Shown here: piece by piece, positions 42,393 to 53,883 of the stretch
How the letters are laid out: every line of letters starts with the position of its first letter
Numbering within the stretch: position 1 is the first letter of the stretch
Assembly: GCA_946811185.2 (NCBI GenBank)
Contig: OX328109.1
Location: 1,860,001-1,924,000, forward strand
Direction of reading: 5' to 3'
Source: Hippopus hippopus
Lineage: Eukaryota > Mollusca > Bivalvia > Cardiida > Cardiidae
DNA length: 64,000 bases
Notes under the pieces: generated by a model
Seen by the model: only the letters and a program-made list of their open reading frames with translations
What the model was told of the DNA's origin: nothing
The model's database searches: none
Position numbers and translations under genes: made by a program

Positions 42393-42668
42393 GCACTGTG
42401 GAAAGGGATTTCAATTGTAATGCATTGCTCAGATGTATCGACCCATATCAAATCAATGCACCATAATGTATTATATACCAAGCAAGTCATCAGGTTATTA
42501 TGGATCCTTAGAATCCATTATGTCTAGCAGCCGACTGAACCGTGAGGTAGAATGGTTCTTGGACATGCATAAAGTTGACCGATAGCAAAAGGTTTTGACC
42601 CATGTCAGCCTGACATGGGTCTACACCTTTTGCAGATGGATTAAACCCCCTCACAGAGCATAGCTAAA
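42393..42668 (-). repeat. M3 MITE in the receptor's 5' flank
   Basis: GCACTGTGGAAAGGGATTTC to CACAGAGCATAGC; hairpin shortened to GTCAGCCTGAC; some extra sequence in the left arm. Confidence 0.8.
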
Positions 42669-42689
42669 ATCATTGTGTCAAAGAAAACA

Positions 42690-42698
42690 TGTGGGGGG

Positions 42699-42769
<71 letters not shown>

Positions 42770-42785
42770 GGAGAGAGAGAGAGAT
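42690..42785. repeat. (GA)n microsatellite
   Basis: About 95 bp of GA after a G9 run. Confidence 0.97.
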
Positions 42786-43207
42786 TTTCCGATGGGTTAA
42801 GAGTGATATCAGATAATGAAATTAACTAGACTGGAATCATTGAAACGTTTGACTTCGATCACTTTTTCAGCCATCAAATATCAGCTATCTCGCCCCCGCC
42901 AAAAAAAATGGACCAAAATCTGGTGTAATGTCCCTTTATGGTGTAGCCATGGCTTTCTCCCTGTTTCTCCATTGTTGACATGAAAATTGATAAATTCAAT
43001 ATGGTTATGGTCACAGATTTCAGTATTTTTCTCCTGAGGGGCAAGCGTTTGTGCTAGACTCGGATACTGTCTCCCTATAATCCGATTGTTAAAGCCCCGA
43101 TGGCTGCAAAAAATTAACAAAGCCGGCGTTAAAATGCATTCAAATTTAAATCATACCGTTTGAAAATATGAAACTTATTGTAAAGATGGCAATCCGCTAT
43201 TGTATGG
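42786..43207. other. No recognised feature
   Basis: A short inverse of R16 (TTCAAATTTAAATCATACCG) lies near 43140; otherwise nothing. Confidence 0.5.
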
Positions 43208-43437
43208 TCGGTTGATTGATTGCTTGTATGGTGTTTTTAACATATTTTCAAGGTTTCCAACATTATTTCAGTTATATCGCGGCGGCCAGAACACCTATCC
43301 ATGGTTTCCAGTACTCCGTACAATATTCTTTCCCAGCCACTGGTTGCTTTCCTACATAGCCATTGTCGAAACAATGGTCAGGGGTGAGAGAGGAATGAAT
43401 CCTGTCCCAATGTCTTCATCAATCCCCGGAAAGAAAA
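43208..43437 (-). mobile_element. S-A SINE, head missing
   Basis: Inverted body with CGGCCAGAACACCTATCCAT and CATTGTCGAAACAATGGTCA, ending CCCCGGAAAGAAA. Confidence 0.78.
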
Positions 43438-43516
43438 AGAAAAAAAGTAGGTCAAAAGTTGCCAGGTCGCACTATCTTTGGTCACTTTTACTTAATTTTA
43501 AAATTAATTATTCTTT

Positions 43517-43650
43517 AACACTTGGACCAACAGTCCAATAACAGATTGTCATCTTCACAATAATTTCCATACTTTAAAAAAGTTCGATTTAAATTCAAAT
43601 ATATTTTTACATCCGCTTTGTTTACTTTTGGCCTCTATTCGGCCTTTAAG
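43517..43650 (+). repeat. R16 dispersed repeat
   Basis: AATAACAGATTGTCATCTTC to CTTTGTTTACTTTTGGCC. Confidence 0.65.
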
Positions 43651-43769
43651 GCTTCTTCAGCTTTCCTCCGTGGAAAAAAAAATTAGTCGGTGAAAAAAAA
43701 AGGGTAAAAAGAATCCCAGAGATGGTAATTTTAAGGTTACACTCTGGAAAGAAAGCAGACAAATTGTCC

Positions 43770-44533
43770 TTACCCTTTGTAACACAATTTAACGACCCAG
43801 AGGAAACCTGTTTTTGAAAACAGTTTAGGGAAACCAGCATTTTCTCTTGTTCCCACAATTCTTTTCTACCTTATGAATAATAATAATAATAACAAGAGCG
43901 GCAAATTGTCGCAAGATACGCCCGTCTTACCCCAAGTTGTTAAGGGCAATAACTCAAAAATTAAGCAAGCAAGAGTTATTATTCATGTGCACTGCAATCC
44001 CCCTTGATGAGATCTATCAACCCATGAAATTTGATAACCGTAGCTAGTATAGTTTTGGAGATATGCCCCGGACAAAATTCAAGTATGAAAAAATACAAAG
44101 GGCAATAACTCAAAAATTAAGTAAGCACGAGTTATGATTCTTGTGCACTGCACTCCCCCTTGATGAGGTCTATCCACCCATGAAGTTTCATAACCGTAGC
44201 TAGCATAGTTTTGGAGATATGCTTTGGACAAAATTCAAGTATGAAGAACAACAAAGGGCAATAACTCAAAAATTAAGCAAGCAAGAGTTATGATTCCTGT
44301 GCACTGCACTCCGCCTTGATGAGATCTATCCACCCATGAAATTTCATAACCGTAGCTAGCACAGTTTTGGAGATATGCTCCGGACAAAGAATGGGGACGC
44401 CTCCCGCCCGTCCGCCCGCCACGGGTGATCCCATAATACGACCCGTCTTCGACGGGCGTATAAATACTGATGTATGTTTGTCATATTCAAAATGGTGTCA
44501 GTCTGGACAAGTCTAAAATTATGTAAAAGGGTA
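43770..44533 (+). repeat. M1 MITE carrying H1
   Basis: Left part 43770-43890 (CCCTTTGTAACACAATTTAAC, CCAGCATTTTCTC); H1 insertion; right part from 44464 with CAGTCTGGACAAGTCTAAAA. Confidence 0.7.
43892..44463 (+). mobile_element. H1 Helitron/pearl-like element, three-repeat copy
   Basis: Leader ACAAGAGCGGCAAATTGTCG..ATACGCCCGTC. About three tandem ~175-bp units follow (each with GGGCAATAACTCAAAAATTA, ACTGCACTCC, GTTTTGGAGATATGC), then a GC-rich CGCCCGTCCGCCCGCC segment and the 3' hairpin CCCGTC-TTC-GACGGG ending GCGTATAAA. No protein. The architecture matches bivalve pearl-type non-autonomous elements. Confidence 0.8.
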
Positions 44534-44555
44534 TAGATTTTAGCACCATTTTAAT

Positions 44556-44781
44556 GAACCCTTTACCACACAATCCCCAGTTTTTGCGACACTGATAAAA
44601 AACCTTTTGAAAACATTGTAAGAAAAGAAGAAAATGCTGGTAACCAGCATTTTCTTCTTTTCCCACAACGTTTTCTTACCTATCAAAAACAAATTCTACA
44701 ATTTGGACCACATTTGAACTGTCTTCTACAAATGCTTTGAATTTGGACCAGTCCAAAATCTTGTCATTTGGTAAAGAGTTA
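44556..44781 (+). repeat. M1 MITE
   Basis: GAACCCTTTACCACACAATC to ATTTGGTAAAGAGTTA; hairpin perfect. Confidence 0.9.
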
Positions 44782-45326
44782 GAAAAAAAAAAGATAAACG
44801 TGAAAAGTATATTTCCTTGTTAAAAAGAAATGCTCATTTTCCCAAAACGTTTTCCAAGACCGTCAAACGTAGAGGAGTAAAAATACTGTTTATAGACAAT
44901 AGTAAATTAATGTGACACGGTTTTGAAAGCTACGAAACCGGAAATAGCTTGAAACAACGAACTGTCACCTTTCTGTTATCTTATGTAAATACGGGCGGAC
45001 TATTTCTTGTACCCATTTCCGGTGCACGCCATTCTCTTATCAAATGATCGAATGATGAGATTGGGTCTGTTACGACAATATCGAGGTTAATAAACTGGAA
45101 CAGAAGTGCACTTGTACTATTGTAGTCAAAGGTTTCAACGAAAAAAACAAGAAAGAAATAATTAATTTGTCCATATTTAGGTTAAATGTGTACATATTTT
45201 GTCATTGTACACCTACGCAAGGAGAAATAGCTTTGCCCCACGTATCATACTATGACCTCCGTTCACTTATTCCTACTCAGTGAAATAACGTCACCTTTTC
45301 ATTTAAATGCTTTCAGATACAAAACT
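44782..45326. other. No recognised feature
   Basis: Nothing coding; an M1-like scrap (CCCAAAACGTTTTCC) near 44840. Confidence 0.45.
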
Positions 45327-45550
45327 TTAACCTTGTACCAAACATGTTTGTGATTTAAAAACCCTGAGAAAAAAGGCTTTCCAAAAACATTTTCGGAAGC
45401 AAACGCTGGTAACCAGTATTTTCTTCTTTTCCCATGTTTTCTACGCTTTCAATGACAACCTCAATAATTTGAACTACATTCAGTTCGTCGTCTGCATATA
45501 TTTACAATACATGGACCAGTCTGAAATTTTATCATCCGATAAAGAGTTAC
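45327..45550 (+). repeat. M1 MITE
   Basis: TTAACCTTGTACCAAACATG to ATCCGATAAAGAGTTA; followed directly by another copy. Confidence 0.82.
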
Positions 45551-45713
45551 ACTTTTACCACACAATCCCGAGTTTAAACGACCCAGACTTAAGAGGACTT
45601 TGGAAATACTGTTGGAAAAAAGGAGGAAATCAATTCTTTAGTCACATTTATTTTGTCGCCTGCAAATGCTTTCAATTTGGACCAGTCTAAAATCTTATCG
45701 TTTGGTAAAGAGT
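45547..45713 (+). repeat. M1 MITE, hairpin deleted
   Basis: TTACACTTTTACCACACAATC to TTTGGTAAAGAGT; the hairpin from GGAGGAAAT on is missing. Confidence 0.82.
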
Positions 45714-46710
45714 CGGACGGCGCTGGCGCCTTGCTTCAGTAGGTGAAGATTCAAATTCCTTTTTGCTTCGTAAGCATAAAACAACGCAGCATCCCGCTAT
45801 ATTACAGATAATATGCAACCTTGCGTGCCTAAACGCTATTTGCGATAATTAGACTGTGGAATGATTAAAGTATGACCAATAATTAGATTTTTCCTCCTTG
45901 TGATAAACCTAACTTGAAACACGAACCATAGATTATAAAACCCACATATTCCTTTTGTGAAAACCTTATCAGGCCTGTAATAACAATAGATTTCCAGTTG
46001 ACCACAATAAAATAGCAGGTCTTTTTTTTTTTTAAACTTTTACAGAATGGACATGTTTCTACTTAACAACCGTACCAATAAGGCCTGTAAAAATGTCTAA
46101 CTACATGTATTGCGTTTGAAAACATGTACCAAAAAATAGCAATTTTTTAATTATTAGAGGAAAAAAAAGCAAGTATTAACAACTAAACGCTGCTCTTTTC
46201 AAAGTTATGTCCTCTATATTATTTAAGGGAAACGTGCGATTTACCCTCGGTAAATCATCACCCTTTTGAGTCCAAAACACAAGTTTTGTAGGCTGTCAAA
46301 ATTAGCTTGAACCGCAAATTATCAACAGGGTATAGCAAAAGCCGTGACTGTCCCCAAGACCTCGATACATTTAAGTTACTTGTATCATAATTATGTTCAT
46401 GTAATCGCTTTTTCCTTTTGACTGTTTTTTTTTTCCCTCTACCTTTAGATAACCTTCAGTTTCTTGGTAGTCATTTTCGTTACAAGAACACAAAGGTATT
46501 TATCTTTCCTATATTATTACTTTAGTATCAGAAGGAATCGGAATGGTATGTGGGGTTAAAGAATGACAAAAGTCTTGTTTTCCCTCCGTAAATAAATAGC
46601 TTTACGTGCCATTTCTTTCACAAACTTCTTACGTATGAGTAACATATTAATAACAGACTGACATCGTTCGTTTACATTCTCCGTACGCCTTACGTTCTCT
46701 AAATACGATC
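45714..46710. other. No recognised feature
   Basis: AT-rich, unique-looking; no coding signal. Confidence 0.5.
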
Positions 46711-46886
46711 AGTGTCCGTATTCACCTACCATTCTTAAGAACATTCTTTGTCTTGTTATCAAAGAACTTTCTAAATTTGAAATCAAATTTGGCTGAACCA
46801 AATGGTTTAGCCAATCTGAACCTATGTTGCTCTCTGAATCTAGAATAAAACAAAGAATATTCTTGACGGTTGGTGAATTTAGGCCC
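46711..46886. repeat. M5 palindromic MITE
   Basis: GTCCGTATTCACCTACCATTC to its inverse; centre GAACCAAATGGTTTAGCC. Confidence 0.82.
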
Positions 46887-47076
46887 TTGGTTATACTTGC
46901 CTTCAAGTTATGCCAAAGTCTGTTTCCCCAATTAAACATAACAGACAAAAAACCATTTTGTTTTTGAGTGCTCTTCATTAACCAGAACGAGTTCCTTAAT
47001 TCATTCATTATTTGTTTTACGGTTCAGCTATATAATATAATTTACGCTAGTGTTTTTTTACTTGTTGTTTTTTTTA

Positions 47077-47298
47077 TAACCCTTGTCCAAAAATCTCTGT
47101 GTTTAATGATTTCATGGAGATATCTTTGAAAATATTGTGGCTAAAGGAGAAAATGCTGGTAACCAGCATTTTCTCCTTTTCCCAGAATGTTTCCTACCTC
47201 TACCAAAGGCAGTTCCCGTTATTTGAGTCACTTAAATTTCTTTGCATTTTTTTTTTTCAGCTTGGACTAGTCTTAAATTTTGTCATTTGGTAAAAGGT
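47077..47298 (+). repeat. M1 MITE
   Basis: TAACCCTTGTCCAAAAATC to TTGTCATTTGGTAAAAGG; hairpin perfect. Confidence 0.88.
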
Positions 47299-48218
47299 GG
47301 CCTACCCAGTTTTTTTTTGACAAAAATCAAATTATCGTGTCAAACACTGATAAACAATACTTGATCTATCTAAATATATTTTTCTTTGCAATATTAGTTT
47401 ATAGGCCTAATTTTAGCGTTTAAATCACGCGATAGCCATTTTGCTCTCGGGAGCTCTGTCTTCTTTCACGAGACTATATATGACGTCATCGTATATGTCC
47501 CTATTTAAATACTACGTAATTATGTGATTGACGCATGGCGTTCCGAAAATATTATTGTTCATATAGGGCCTAAGATTTGATTCTCTTTTTATATTTTCGC
47601 TTAGCAATAGGCCAAATGACTGAATTTTAAGAAGATTACATATTATAGCCGTTGATTTAGCTACATGCTCAGTAAGACAACGAATCTTTTAAACACAGGG
47701 AAGCATTCGACAAATGCCGTTGACGCTAGTTTAATCACGTGACAAAAAACAGGTGCTCGCAAAAGAAGACACGGTCTATTTTTTGGATAAGATCGGCGTC
47801 AACTTTAGGAAAAAAAAGTGCCCTTTTCACTATCATTTTTTTTTTTACGTTTTCTGGTCTTAAATATCGACACGTGGTAGTATTTTCATGAAAACGGCAA
47901 AAATAACAAAAACTTGAAAGTTATTGTCAAATTATTTGTTAGCCCCTTTAAACTACAAATACTTTGCACATCAAAGTGTTTGTTTAGCTTTATTTCTTCT
48001 TCAAAACATACTCCCCTCACTCGCCAGTATGTTTCAAGTACAGACGAAAGGTTTTAAATATACCTAGATTTCAAAGCATATCGAGGTACAAGAATTTTCC
48101 ATTAAAGTCCCATTTCATAGCTTTCTATTTCTTTGTAAACACACTGTTATTGACATTCCGCCGAGTCTTTTTTGTAACCATCAGGTGCAATCTCCTTTCC
48201 TAAGATGGGATCTGCCAT
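47299..48218. other. No gene; CRE/TATA-like site at 47474
   Basis: CTATATATGACGTCA at 47474-47488 is the inverse layout of the CRE/TATA site at 13985. Otherwise unremarkable. Confidence 0.4.
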
Positions 48219-48429
48219 TTAACCTTTAGGCTGCTAAGCGCGACTCGTTGACCTTTTGCGGACAGTGTAGATCAAGATCAGACTGCACAGAACGTTCAGT
48301 CTGATCTTGGATCTACACTGTCCAGTAAGGATATATAATTCCCCAAAAATGATTTTGAAATAGCAACATTTTGGTTTTTACTACCAACTTGGAAGTTTCA
48401 TGTTAGTTATTTAGCAGGAAAAGGATTAA
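48219..48429 (+). repeat. M2 MITE with TTAA ends
   Basis: TTAACCTTTAGGCTGCTAAG; hairpin one mismatch (ACGTTCAGTC); right TTAA shared with M1. Confidence 0.92.
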
Positions 48430-48650
48430 GTCTTTAGCGGTTTTAACGACCCCCCAGGGAAAAGGACTTTTGAAAACCTTGTGGGGGAAAAAAAGGAGAA
48501 AATACTGGTTACCAGCATTTTCTCCTTTTTCCTCAATGTTTTCTACCCTTTCAAAGACCTATTTCATAATTTGTGCAACATTTAATTTGTCGTCTGCAAT
48601 TGCTTTCAATTTGGACCAGTCGAAAATTTTGTCGTCTGGTAAAGAGTTAA
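48426..48650 (+). repeat. M1 MITE with TTAA ends
   Basis: TTAAGTCTTTAGCGGTTTTAA to GTCTGGTAAAGAGTTAA; left end shortened; right TTAA shared with a palindrome. Confidence 0.88.
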
Positions 48651-48724
48651 CTATTTCAGCGTCATAGACTGATACCCCAGCTTTTAAAAGCTGGGGTATC
48701 AGTCTATGACGCTGAAATAGTTAA
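48647..48724. repeat. Perfect 78-bp palindrome bounded by TTAA
   Basis: Two 39-bp arms match without a single mismatch: TTAACTATTTCAGCGTCATA, then GACTGATACCCCAGCTTTT, then the exact inverse. Centre at 48685/48686, no loop. Confidence 0.98.
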
Positions 48725-48745
48725 AGGGTAGAAAAATGTGCGGCC

Positions 48746-48953
48746 TGGTTCGTATTCACAAACTATTCTTAAGAATATTCTTAATCTTAATCTCCAGAAT
48801 TTTCTAAATTTGAACGTAACATAACTTCTGATTGGCTAAACTATTTGATTTAGCCAATCAGAAGTTGAGTTACTTTCAAATTAAAAAAAAAAAAAAAAAA
48901 CTCAGAGAATAATACTAAGAATGTTCTTAAGAATGGTTGGTGAATACGGACAC
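48746..48953. repeat. M5 palindromic MITE
   Basis: TTCGTATTCACAAACTATTC to GAATGGTTGGTGAATACG; centre CTTCTGATTGGCTAAACTA / TAGCCAATCAGAAG; A18 run in the right arm. Confidence 0.88.
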
Positions 48954-48987
48954 TGATCTTGGATCTATACCATCTGCTTGTTTAGAG

Positions 48988-49052
48988 AACCCTTTACCAC
49001 ACATTCCCCAGTTTTCACGACCCTGAGCAAGGCAGCTTTGAATGAATGAATG
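48988..49052 (+). repeat. M1 MITE, left arm
   Basis: AACCCTTTACCACACATTCC to GACCCTGAGCAAGGCAGC; a possible remnant hairpin arm (GGAGAAAATGCTGG) lies at 49354. Confidence 0.6.
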
Positions 49053-49448
49053 TTGTTTTATGGCGCATCGACAGCTTTGGTGATTTAGCGCGCATATCTA
49101 TTAAATAATGATTAAAGCGTTTTTTTTTTTTGGGAGGGGGGGGGGGGCTAAAAAAAGATATGAACAAAAAGATAACAATAAAAGCAGTTGAGTTAAGAAG
49201 GATTATATCTGATCTTAATATGTATAAAAGACATTACTGGGTGACAGGGCAATCCCTATCGACTCAAAAATGGTGGAGTAAAGATTGTGATAAAGAGATT
49301 TATACCAAATGTTGAATTGATAGTGAAAAGTCTTTAAAAGAAATGTAGGAAAAGGAGAAAATGCTGGTGGTGTGTGACTGCTTTCCCATAAATGGGTAAA
49401 CATGACTTACTTATGGCATAGGCCTTTAAAACTCCCTTTGTCTAGATC

Positions 49449-49660
49449 AGAGAACACCGAAATTTTCATTTGTCAATCATCGAACACCATTACTAAAAAT
49501 AGCACATTCGTGCATGCTGGAATGTGCTATTTTCAGTAATAGTGTTCGGTAAATGACAAATGATAATTTCGGGGCCCCGTGATGGACCAATAATGGACAG
49601 GTGTGAGCTTCAAAGGCCTGTGTTTGTGGTAACATGTAACATTCAATGCGTTTTTTTTTT
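49449..49660 (+). repeat. R12 repeat with hairpin, copy 1
   Basis: GAAATTTTCATTTGTCAATC and ACTAAAAATAGCACATTC pair with GTGCTATTTTCAGTAATAG and GACAAATGATAATTTCGG. Confidence 0.7.
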
Positions 49661-49724
49661 TCTCTAATGTTTATTTCTTGTTTTTCTGGATGTGTCCTCT
49701 TTATACACAGAGGCGATGCTTTTA

Positions 49725-49870
49725 AAATGTGCTATTTTTGGTAACAGTTTTCGGTAAATGACAAATGCTTATTTCAGAGTCCCATGATGGACCAATGATG
49801 GACCGACAGCGCTTCAAAGACCTGGGTTTTTATAGTAACATGTAATCTTCAATGCCCCTTTATTGTCTAT
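49725..49870 (+). repeat. R12 repeat, copy 2 (right half)
   Basis: GTGCTATTTTTGGTAACAG and GATGGACCAATGATGGACC repeat 49510-49655. Confidence 0.7.
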
Positions 49871-50159
49871 TCTTTGTCTTATTGGATGAGTCGATAAACT
49901 CGATAAATACTTGGAATAATCTTAACTCCTTACACGTTTTAAAACGTCTGCTCCTCTGCGAACTCTTCCAAAGTAGTGCTCAAGATCAGAAGAGTTTATT
50001 TCAAGGATAAATTTGGAAACATAATCAACTTTTTGAAAATCAAGTTTGGTTTCATGTTGATGAAAATTAGAATTCGATTTCCTTCTGATTAAAGTAACAC
50101 GATCATAGGGCATCTGTAATCAAAACCGGCTTTCCAAATATGGCTGAATTTATCTCATT

Positions 50160-50384
50160 ATAAGCTGACGACCTTTTTTCCGCCTTTCAGCAAAACCGTA
50201 TTTGAAACAACTGTGACAAAAGCAGAAAGACACTGTGAGAAAGCGTTTTGAAAACACTACCTTTCACACAATGTTTTCTAACTTTCCACGTGCAAATCTT
50301 ACCATTTGAGGCATATCTAATATGTCTTCTACAAAGCTTTTAGTCTGGACGAGTCTAAAGTTTTTTCGTTTGGTAAAGAGTTAA
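50160..50384 (+). repeat. M1 MITE, diverged
   Basis: ACGACCTTTTTTCCGCC to TTCGTTTGGTAAAGAGTTAA; hairpin lost; shares TTAA 50381-50384 with M2. Confidence 0.75.
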
Positions 50385-50592
50385 CCCTTATCCTTCTAAA
50401 TAACTAAAATGAAATTTTCAATTCGATAGTAAAAACCCAAATATTACTATTTCAAAGGTATGTCTTGGGGAATAATATCTCCTCATCGGACAGAGTAGAT
50501 CCTAGATCAGACTGCACGTTCTGTGCAGTCTGATCTTGATCTACACTGTCCGCAAAAGGTCAGTGAGTCGCGCTTAGCAGCATAAGGATTAA
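50381..50592 (-). repeat. M2 MITE with both TTAA ends
   Basis: TTAACCCTTATCCTTCTAAA to GCGCTTAGCAGCATAAGGATTAA; hairpin perfect. Confidence 0.93.
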
Positions 50593-51814
50593 TATTGAAG
50601 AATTTAATTCAGTACTTTGATCTTTTAACGGCTGTGTTTTTCCCCCTTAATTGCAAAGTCAATCGAGTTATAATTGCCTTGATGAGCATTAAAGATTACA
50701 ATTTCCATTTACGTCTTCAGCAATTATTTTGTTTTGTTTTTAACCCCTTTTCATCTCAACCCTTTTTTCCGTCTTCGTACTCAGAAAACATCATCAAAAC
50801 GGGACAATAACTACATGTAGTTATAAAGACTATCTAACCAATCACTATGTAAGTAGCATGTTTTAATTACAATGAATGAAGAAAAAAAAAAAATTGCTAG
50901 CACACAACCAGTTGCCTATTTTCCCGACAATGTTTTCACTACAACTTACAAAAATCTTTAAAAATTTCTTCCTTTAGTAAACGGTGCTACAATGTCGGAA
51001 TATAAGTCTGTGCAGTGACTGATTTCATACTAAACCTATTTCTTTCTTATATTCCTTTTTTTGTAACATTTTTACATAATCTCCATGTAACAAAGTGTTC
51101 AGTATATTGTATGGGCAACTAACGATGTACTTAGTACAAGTCGTATTAAATATGCAATACGCACATAGTGTTATCGTATACATATCAAAAATATCTAAGT
51201 TGGGAGAATTGATAACTGTCGAGCCTTGGCGGGACAATTATCAATTTTCACAACCGAGTTGTGATGTATGACGGCACGTTGTATGTATTATATTTATCTT
51301 TTAACGTCTGATTTATTGGAGTTTATTATTTCTAACAATGAAAAACATGAATTTTGCAGTAATCGCAGTTGATATGGATGTGAATAAGGGTTAGTAATGA
51401 CGTCAAGAATGATGTTGACAACCTCAGAAAACGTGACGTTTGCCCTCAGAAAATTTATTAGTATTCTATAAATATCCGTGGTATATTAAAAATAAATATC
51501 ACATAGGTGTTATTGCATGGATATTCGCGTAGATGAAAGATAAAATATGTTCTGGTGTGTTCTGTTCTATTTATCGTATTTTAGCACATGCTCAAATATA
51601 AGCCTGAGGAGGCTTCTTAAAATTGAATTCAGATTTGATTAATGCAGGATGCATGCAAAATTCACATTTAACTTTATTATATTCTACATCAAAGCTACAG
51701 GTATTATGGCAAAAACGTTGATTTTTTTTTTTTATTTCAATTTGCTTCAAAGGGCCCTATTCAGCTTTTATTTCGTAAATCAAAAGTTATTGTACAGCAT
51801 AATACAACTAGATA
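50593..51814. other. No recognised feature
   Basis: AT-rich; an M1 scrap (TTTTCCCGACAATGTTTTCA) at about 50918; no coding signal. Confidence 0.5.
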
Positions 51815-53235
51815 TGAGCTATGCTCTGTGAAAAGGGGGCTTAATGCATCTGCGAAAAGTATCGACCGAGTAGGTTTTAAAACAAGAGGGCCATGATGGC
51901 CCTAAAGCCGCTCACCTGAGTCTTTTGACTAAACATGACCCATTTTCAATCTCTTTTGAGATATCATGACAAACAATCTACTAAGATTTCATAATTATTG
52001 GACTGAAAATTTGGCCTCTAGCATATACACAAGCTTTTTCTAGAATTTCTCTCAGTGACCTACTTTTTAGCCAACCATAGCCAATTTTCCCATTGTAGAT
52101 ATTATCAAAACAAAGATCCTGATCACCTGTCATACGTATTGGACAGAAAATGTGGCCTATAGAGCATACACAGGTTTTTTCTAAGATTTGAACTACTGAC
52201 CTAGTTTTTGCCACAACATACCGATTTTCGAAGTCATCTGAGATGTCATCAAGTAAAACATTCTGACCAACTTTCAAGAAATTTGGACTGAAACTGTGAC
52301 CTCTAGAGCGTACACAAGGTTTTTTTTTAAGATTTGACCCAGTGACCTAGTTTTTTGCCTGACATGACCCATTTTCAAACTTGTCCAAGATATTATCAAG
52401 ACAAATATTCTGACCAAATTTCAAGAGTTTTGGACCAAAATGTGGCCTCTAGAGCGTATACAAGGTTTTTCTAAGATATGACCTCGTGACCTACTTTTTG
52501 ACCAGACATGATCCATTTTAGAACTCGTCCGAGATATCATAAAAACAAACATTCTGACCAACTTTCAAGAGCATTGGACTGAAAATGTGGCCTCTAGAGT
52601 GTGCACAAGGTTTTTCTAAGATTTGACCTAGTGACCTAGTTTTTGGCCCAGCATGATCCATTTTCGCACTCGACCGAGATATAATCAAGACAAACATTCT
52701 GACCAACTTTCAAGAGTTTTGGGCTGAAAATGTGGCCTCTAGAGCGTACACAAGGTTTTTCTAAGATATGATCTAGTGACCTAGTTTTTTGCCTGACATG
52801 ACCCATTTTCGAACTCATCCGAGATATCATCAAGACAAACATTCTGACCAAATTTCAAAAGTTTTGGACCAAAAATGTTGCCTCTAGAGCGTACACAAGG
52901 TTTTTCTAAGATTTGACCCAGTGACCTAGTTTTTGACCCGACATGACCCATTTTCGAACTCGTCCGAGATATCATCGAGGCAAACATTCTGACCAAGTTT
53001 CATGAGTATCGGACTGAAAATGCGGCCTCTAGAGCGTACACAAGGTAAAAGTTGACGACGGACGACGCAGGACGGACGATGGACGACGAACACGATCACA
53101 AAAGCTCACCATGAGCACTTTGTGCTCAGGTGAGCTAAAAAGGTGGCTAGTATTGATCCTTAAGTATGTGATGGCTTGCTTGGTACCATGGATCACGGAG
53201 ATACATTAAGTCCCCTTTTGCCGGAGCATTGCTCG
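51815..53235 (+). repeat. M3 MITE carrying H2
   Basis: GAGCTATGCTCTGTGAAAAG to about 51875, H2 insertion, then from 53141 to TTTTGCCGGAGCATTGCTC. Confidence 0.85.
51882..53140 (+). mobile_element. H2 Helitron/pearl-like element
   Basis: Leader ACAAGAGGGCCATGATGGCC, CCGCTCACCTGAG. About eight tandem ~145-bp units follow (CATTCTGACCAA, GTGGCCTCTAGAGCGTACAC, GTGACCTAGTTTTT), then a GACGGACGACG-rich segment, the hairpin GAGCAC-TTT-GTGCTC and the end AGGTGAGCTAAAA. Overlapping minus frames in the units are not genes. Confidence 0.85.
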
Positions 53236-53682
53236 TATATTTTCATTGCAATCGTATAAAGTATACGGTTACGTTCAGGAAAAAAGGTGCAAATTTAGGC
53301 CTTCAAATAAAAGTATGTTCGTTTTGAAATGGTTACTGCGTCTTTTTTTACTACATCAGATATGACGTCATCACACTAATTTGAATACGAATCCTCGTGA
53401 TCGACACGTGTTATTGATCATGTAACACTTTCACAAGTCTTGCATGAAACTCAAGGGCGAAATCTATTAATACCTCAAAAGGCTACGAAGTCCAATTAAA
53501 GGATATACCACTGAAAAATATCTTTTCAAACTTTTGTTTGTCTTCTTCACAGAGGAATTTTTCGAGCCATCTTCCTACTTAATTCAGTGATGACTTATTT
53601 TTCAAGTTTGGTGGGATTATAAAATTCCAAATAGCTCCCTTTAACACTTCTATTACTCGTATCAAGTCCACGTGCAAAACAT
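53236..53682. other. No recognised feature
   Basis: A TGACGTCA near 53360; otherwise nothing. Confidence 0.45.
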
Positions 53683-53881
53683 TACCTAAATTGTCCAAGT
53701 TTGCATTTGTAGGAGACAAATTAAGCATGGTTCAAATCACTTTTCATCAAAAGGGTTGAAAAAACGTGGGTAAAACAGAAAATGCTGGTGGCCAGCATTT
53801 TCTCTTTAACCCACAATTTTTTTCAAAGGCCTTGTTGGTGAAGGTCGCAAACAACATGAGAATGTGTGGTGAGGGATTAGA
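53683..53881 (-). repeat. M1 MITE, left end lost
   Basis: TTGTCCAAGTTTGCATTTGT to GTGTGGTGAGGGATTA; hairpin with AAAATGCTGGTGGCCAGCAT. Confidence 0.82.
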
Positions 53882-53883
53882 GA

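Noticed and set aside
52518..52996. Staggered similar minus frames of 62-71 codons
   Set aside because: They arise from the ~145-bp tandem units of H2; each unit gives the same chance frame.
51882..53140. CRISPR-like array of repeats
   Set aside because: Units are contiguous ~145-bp tandem repeats without short repeat/spacer alternation, in a eukaryotic genome.
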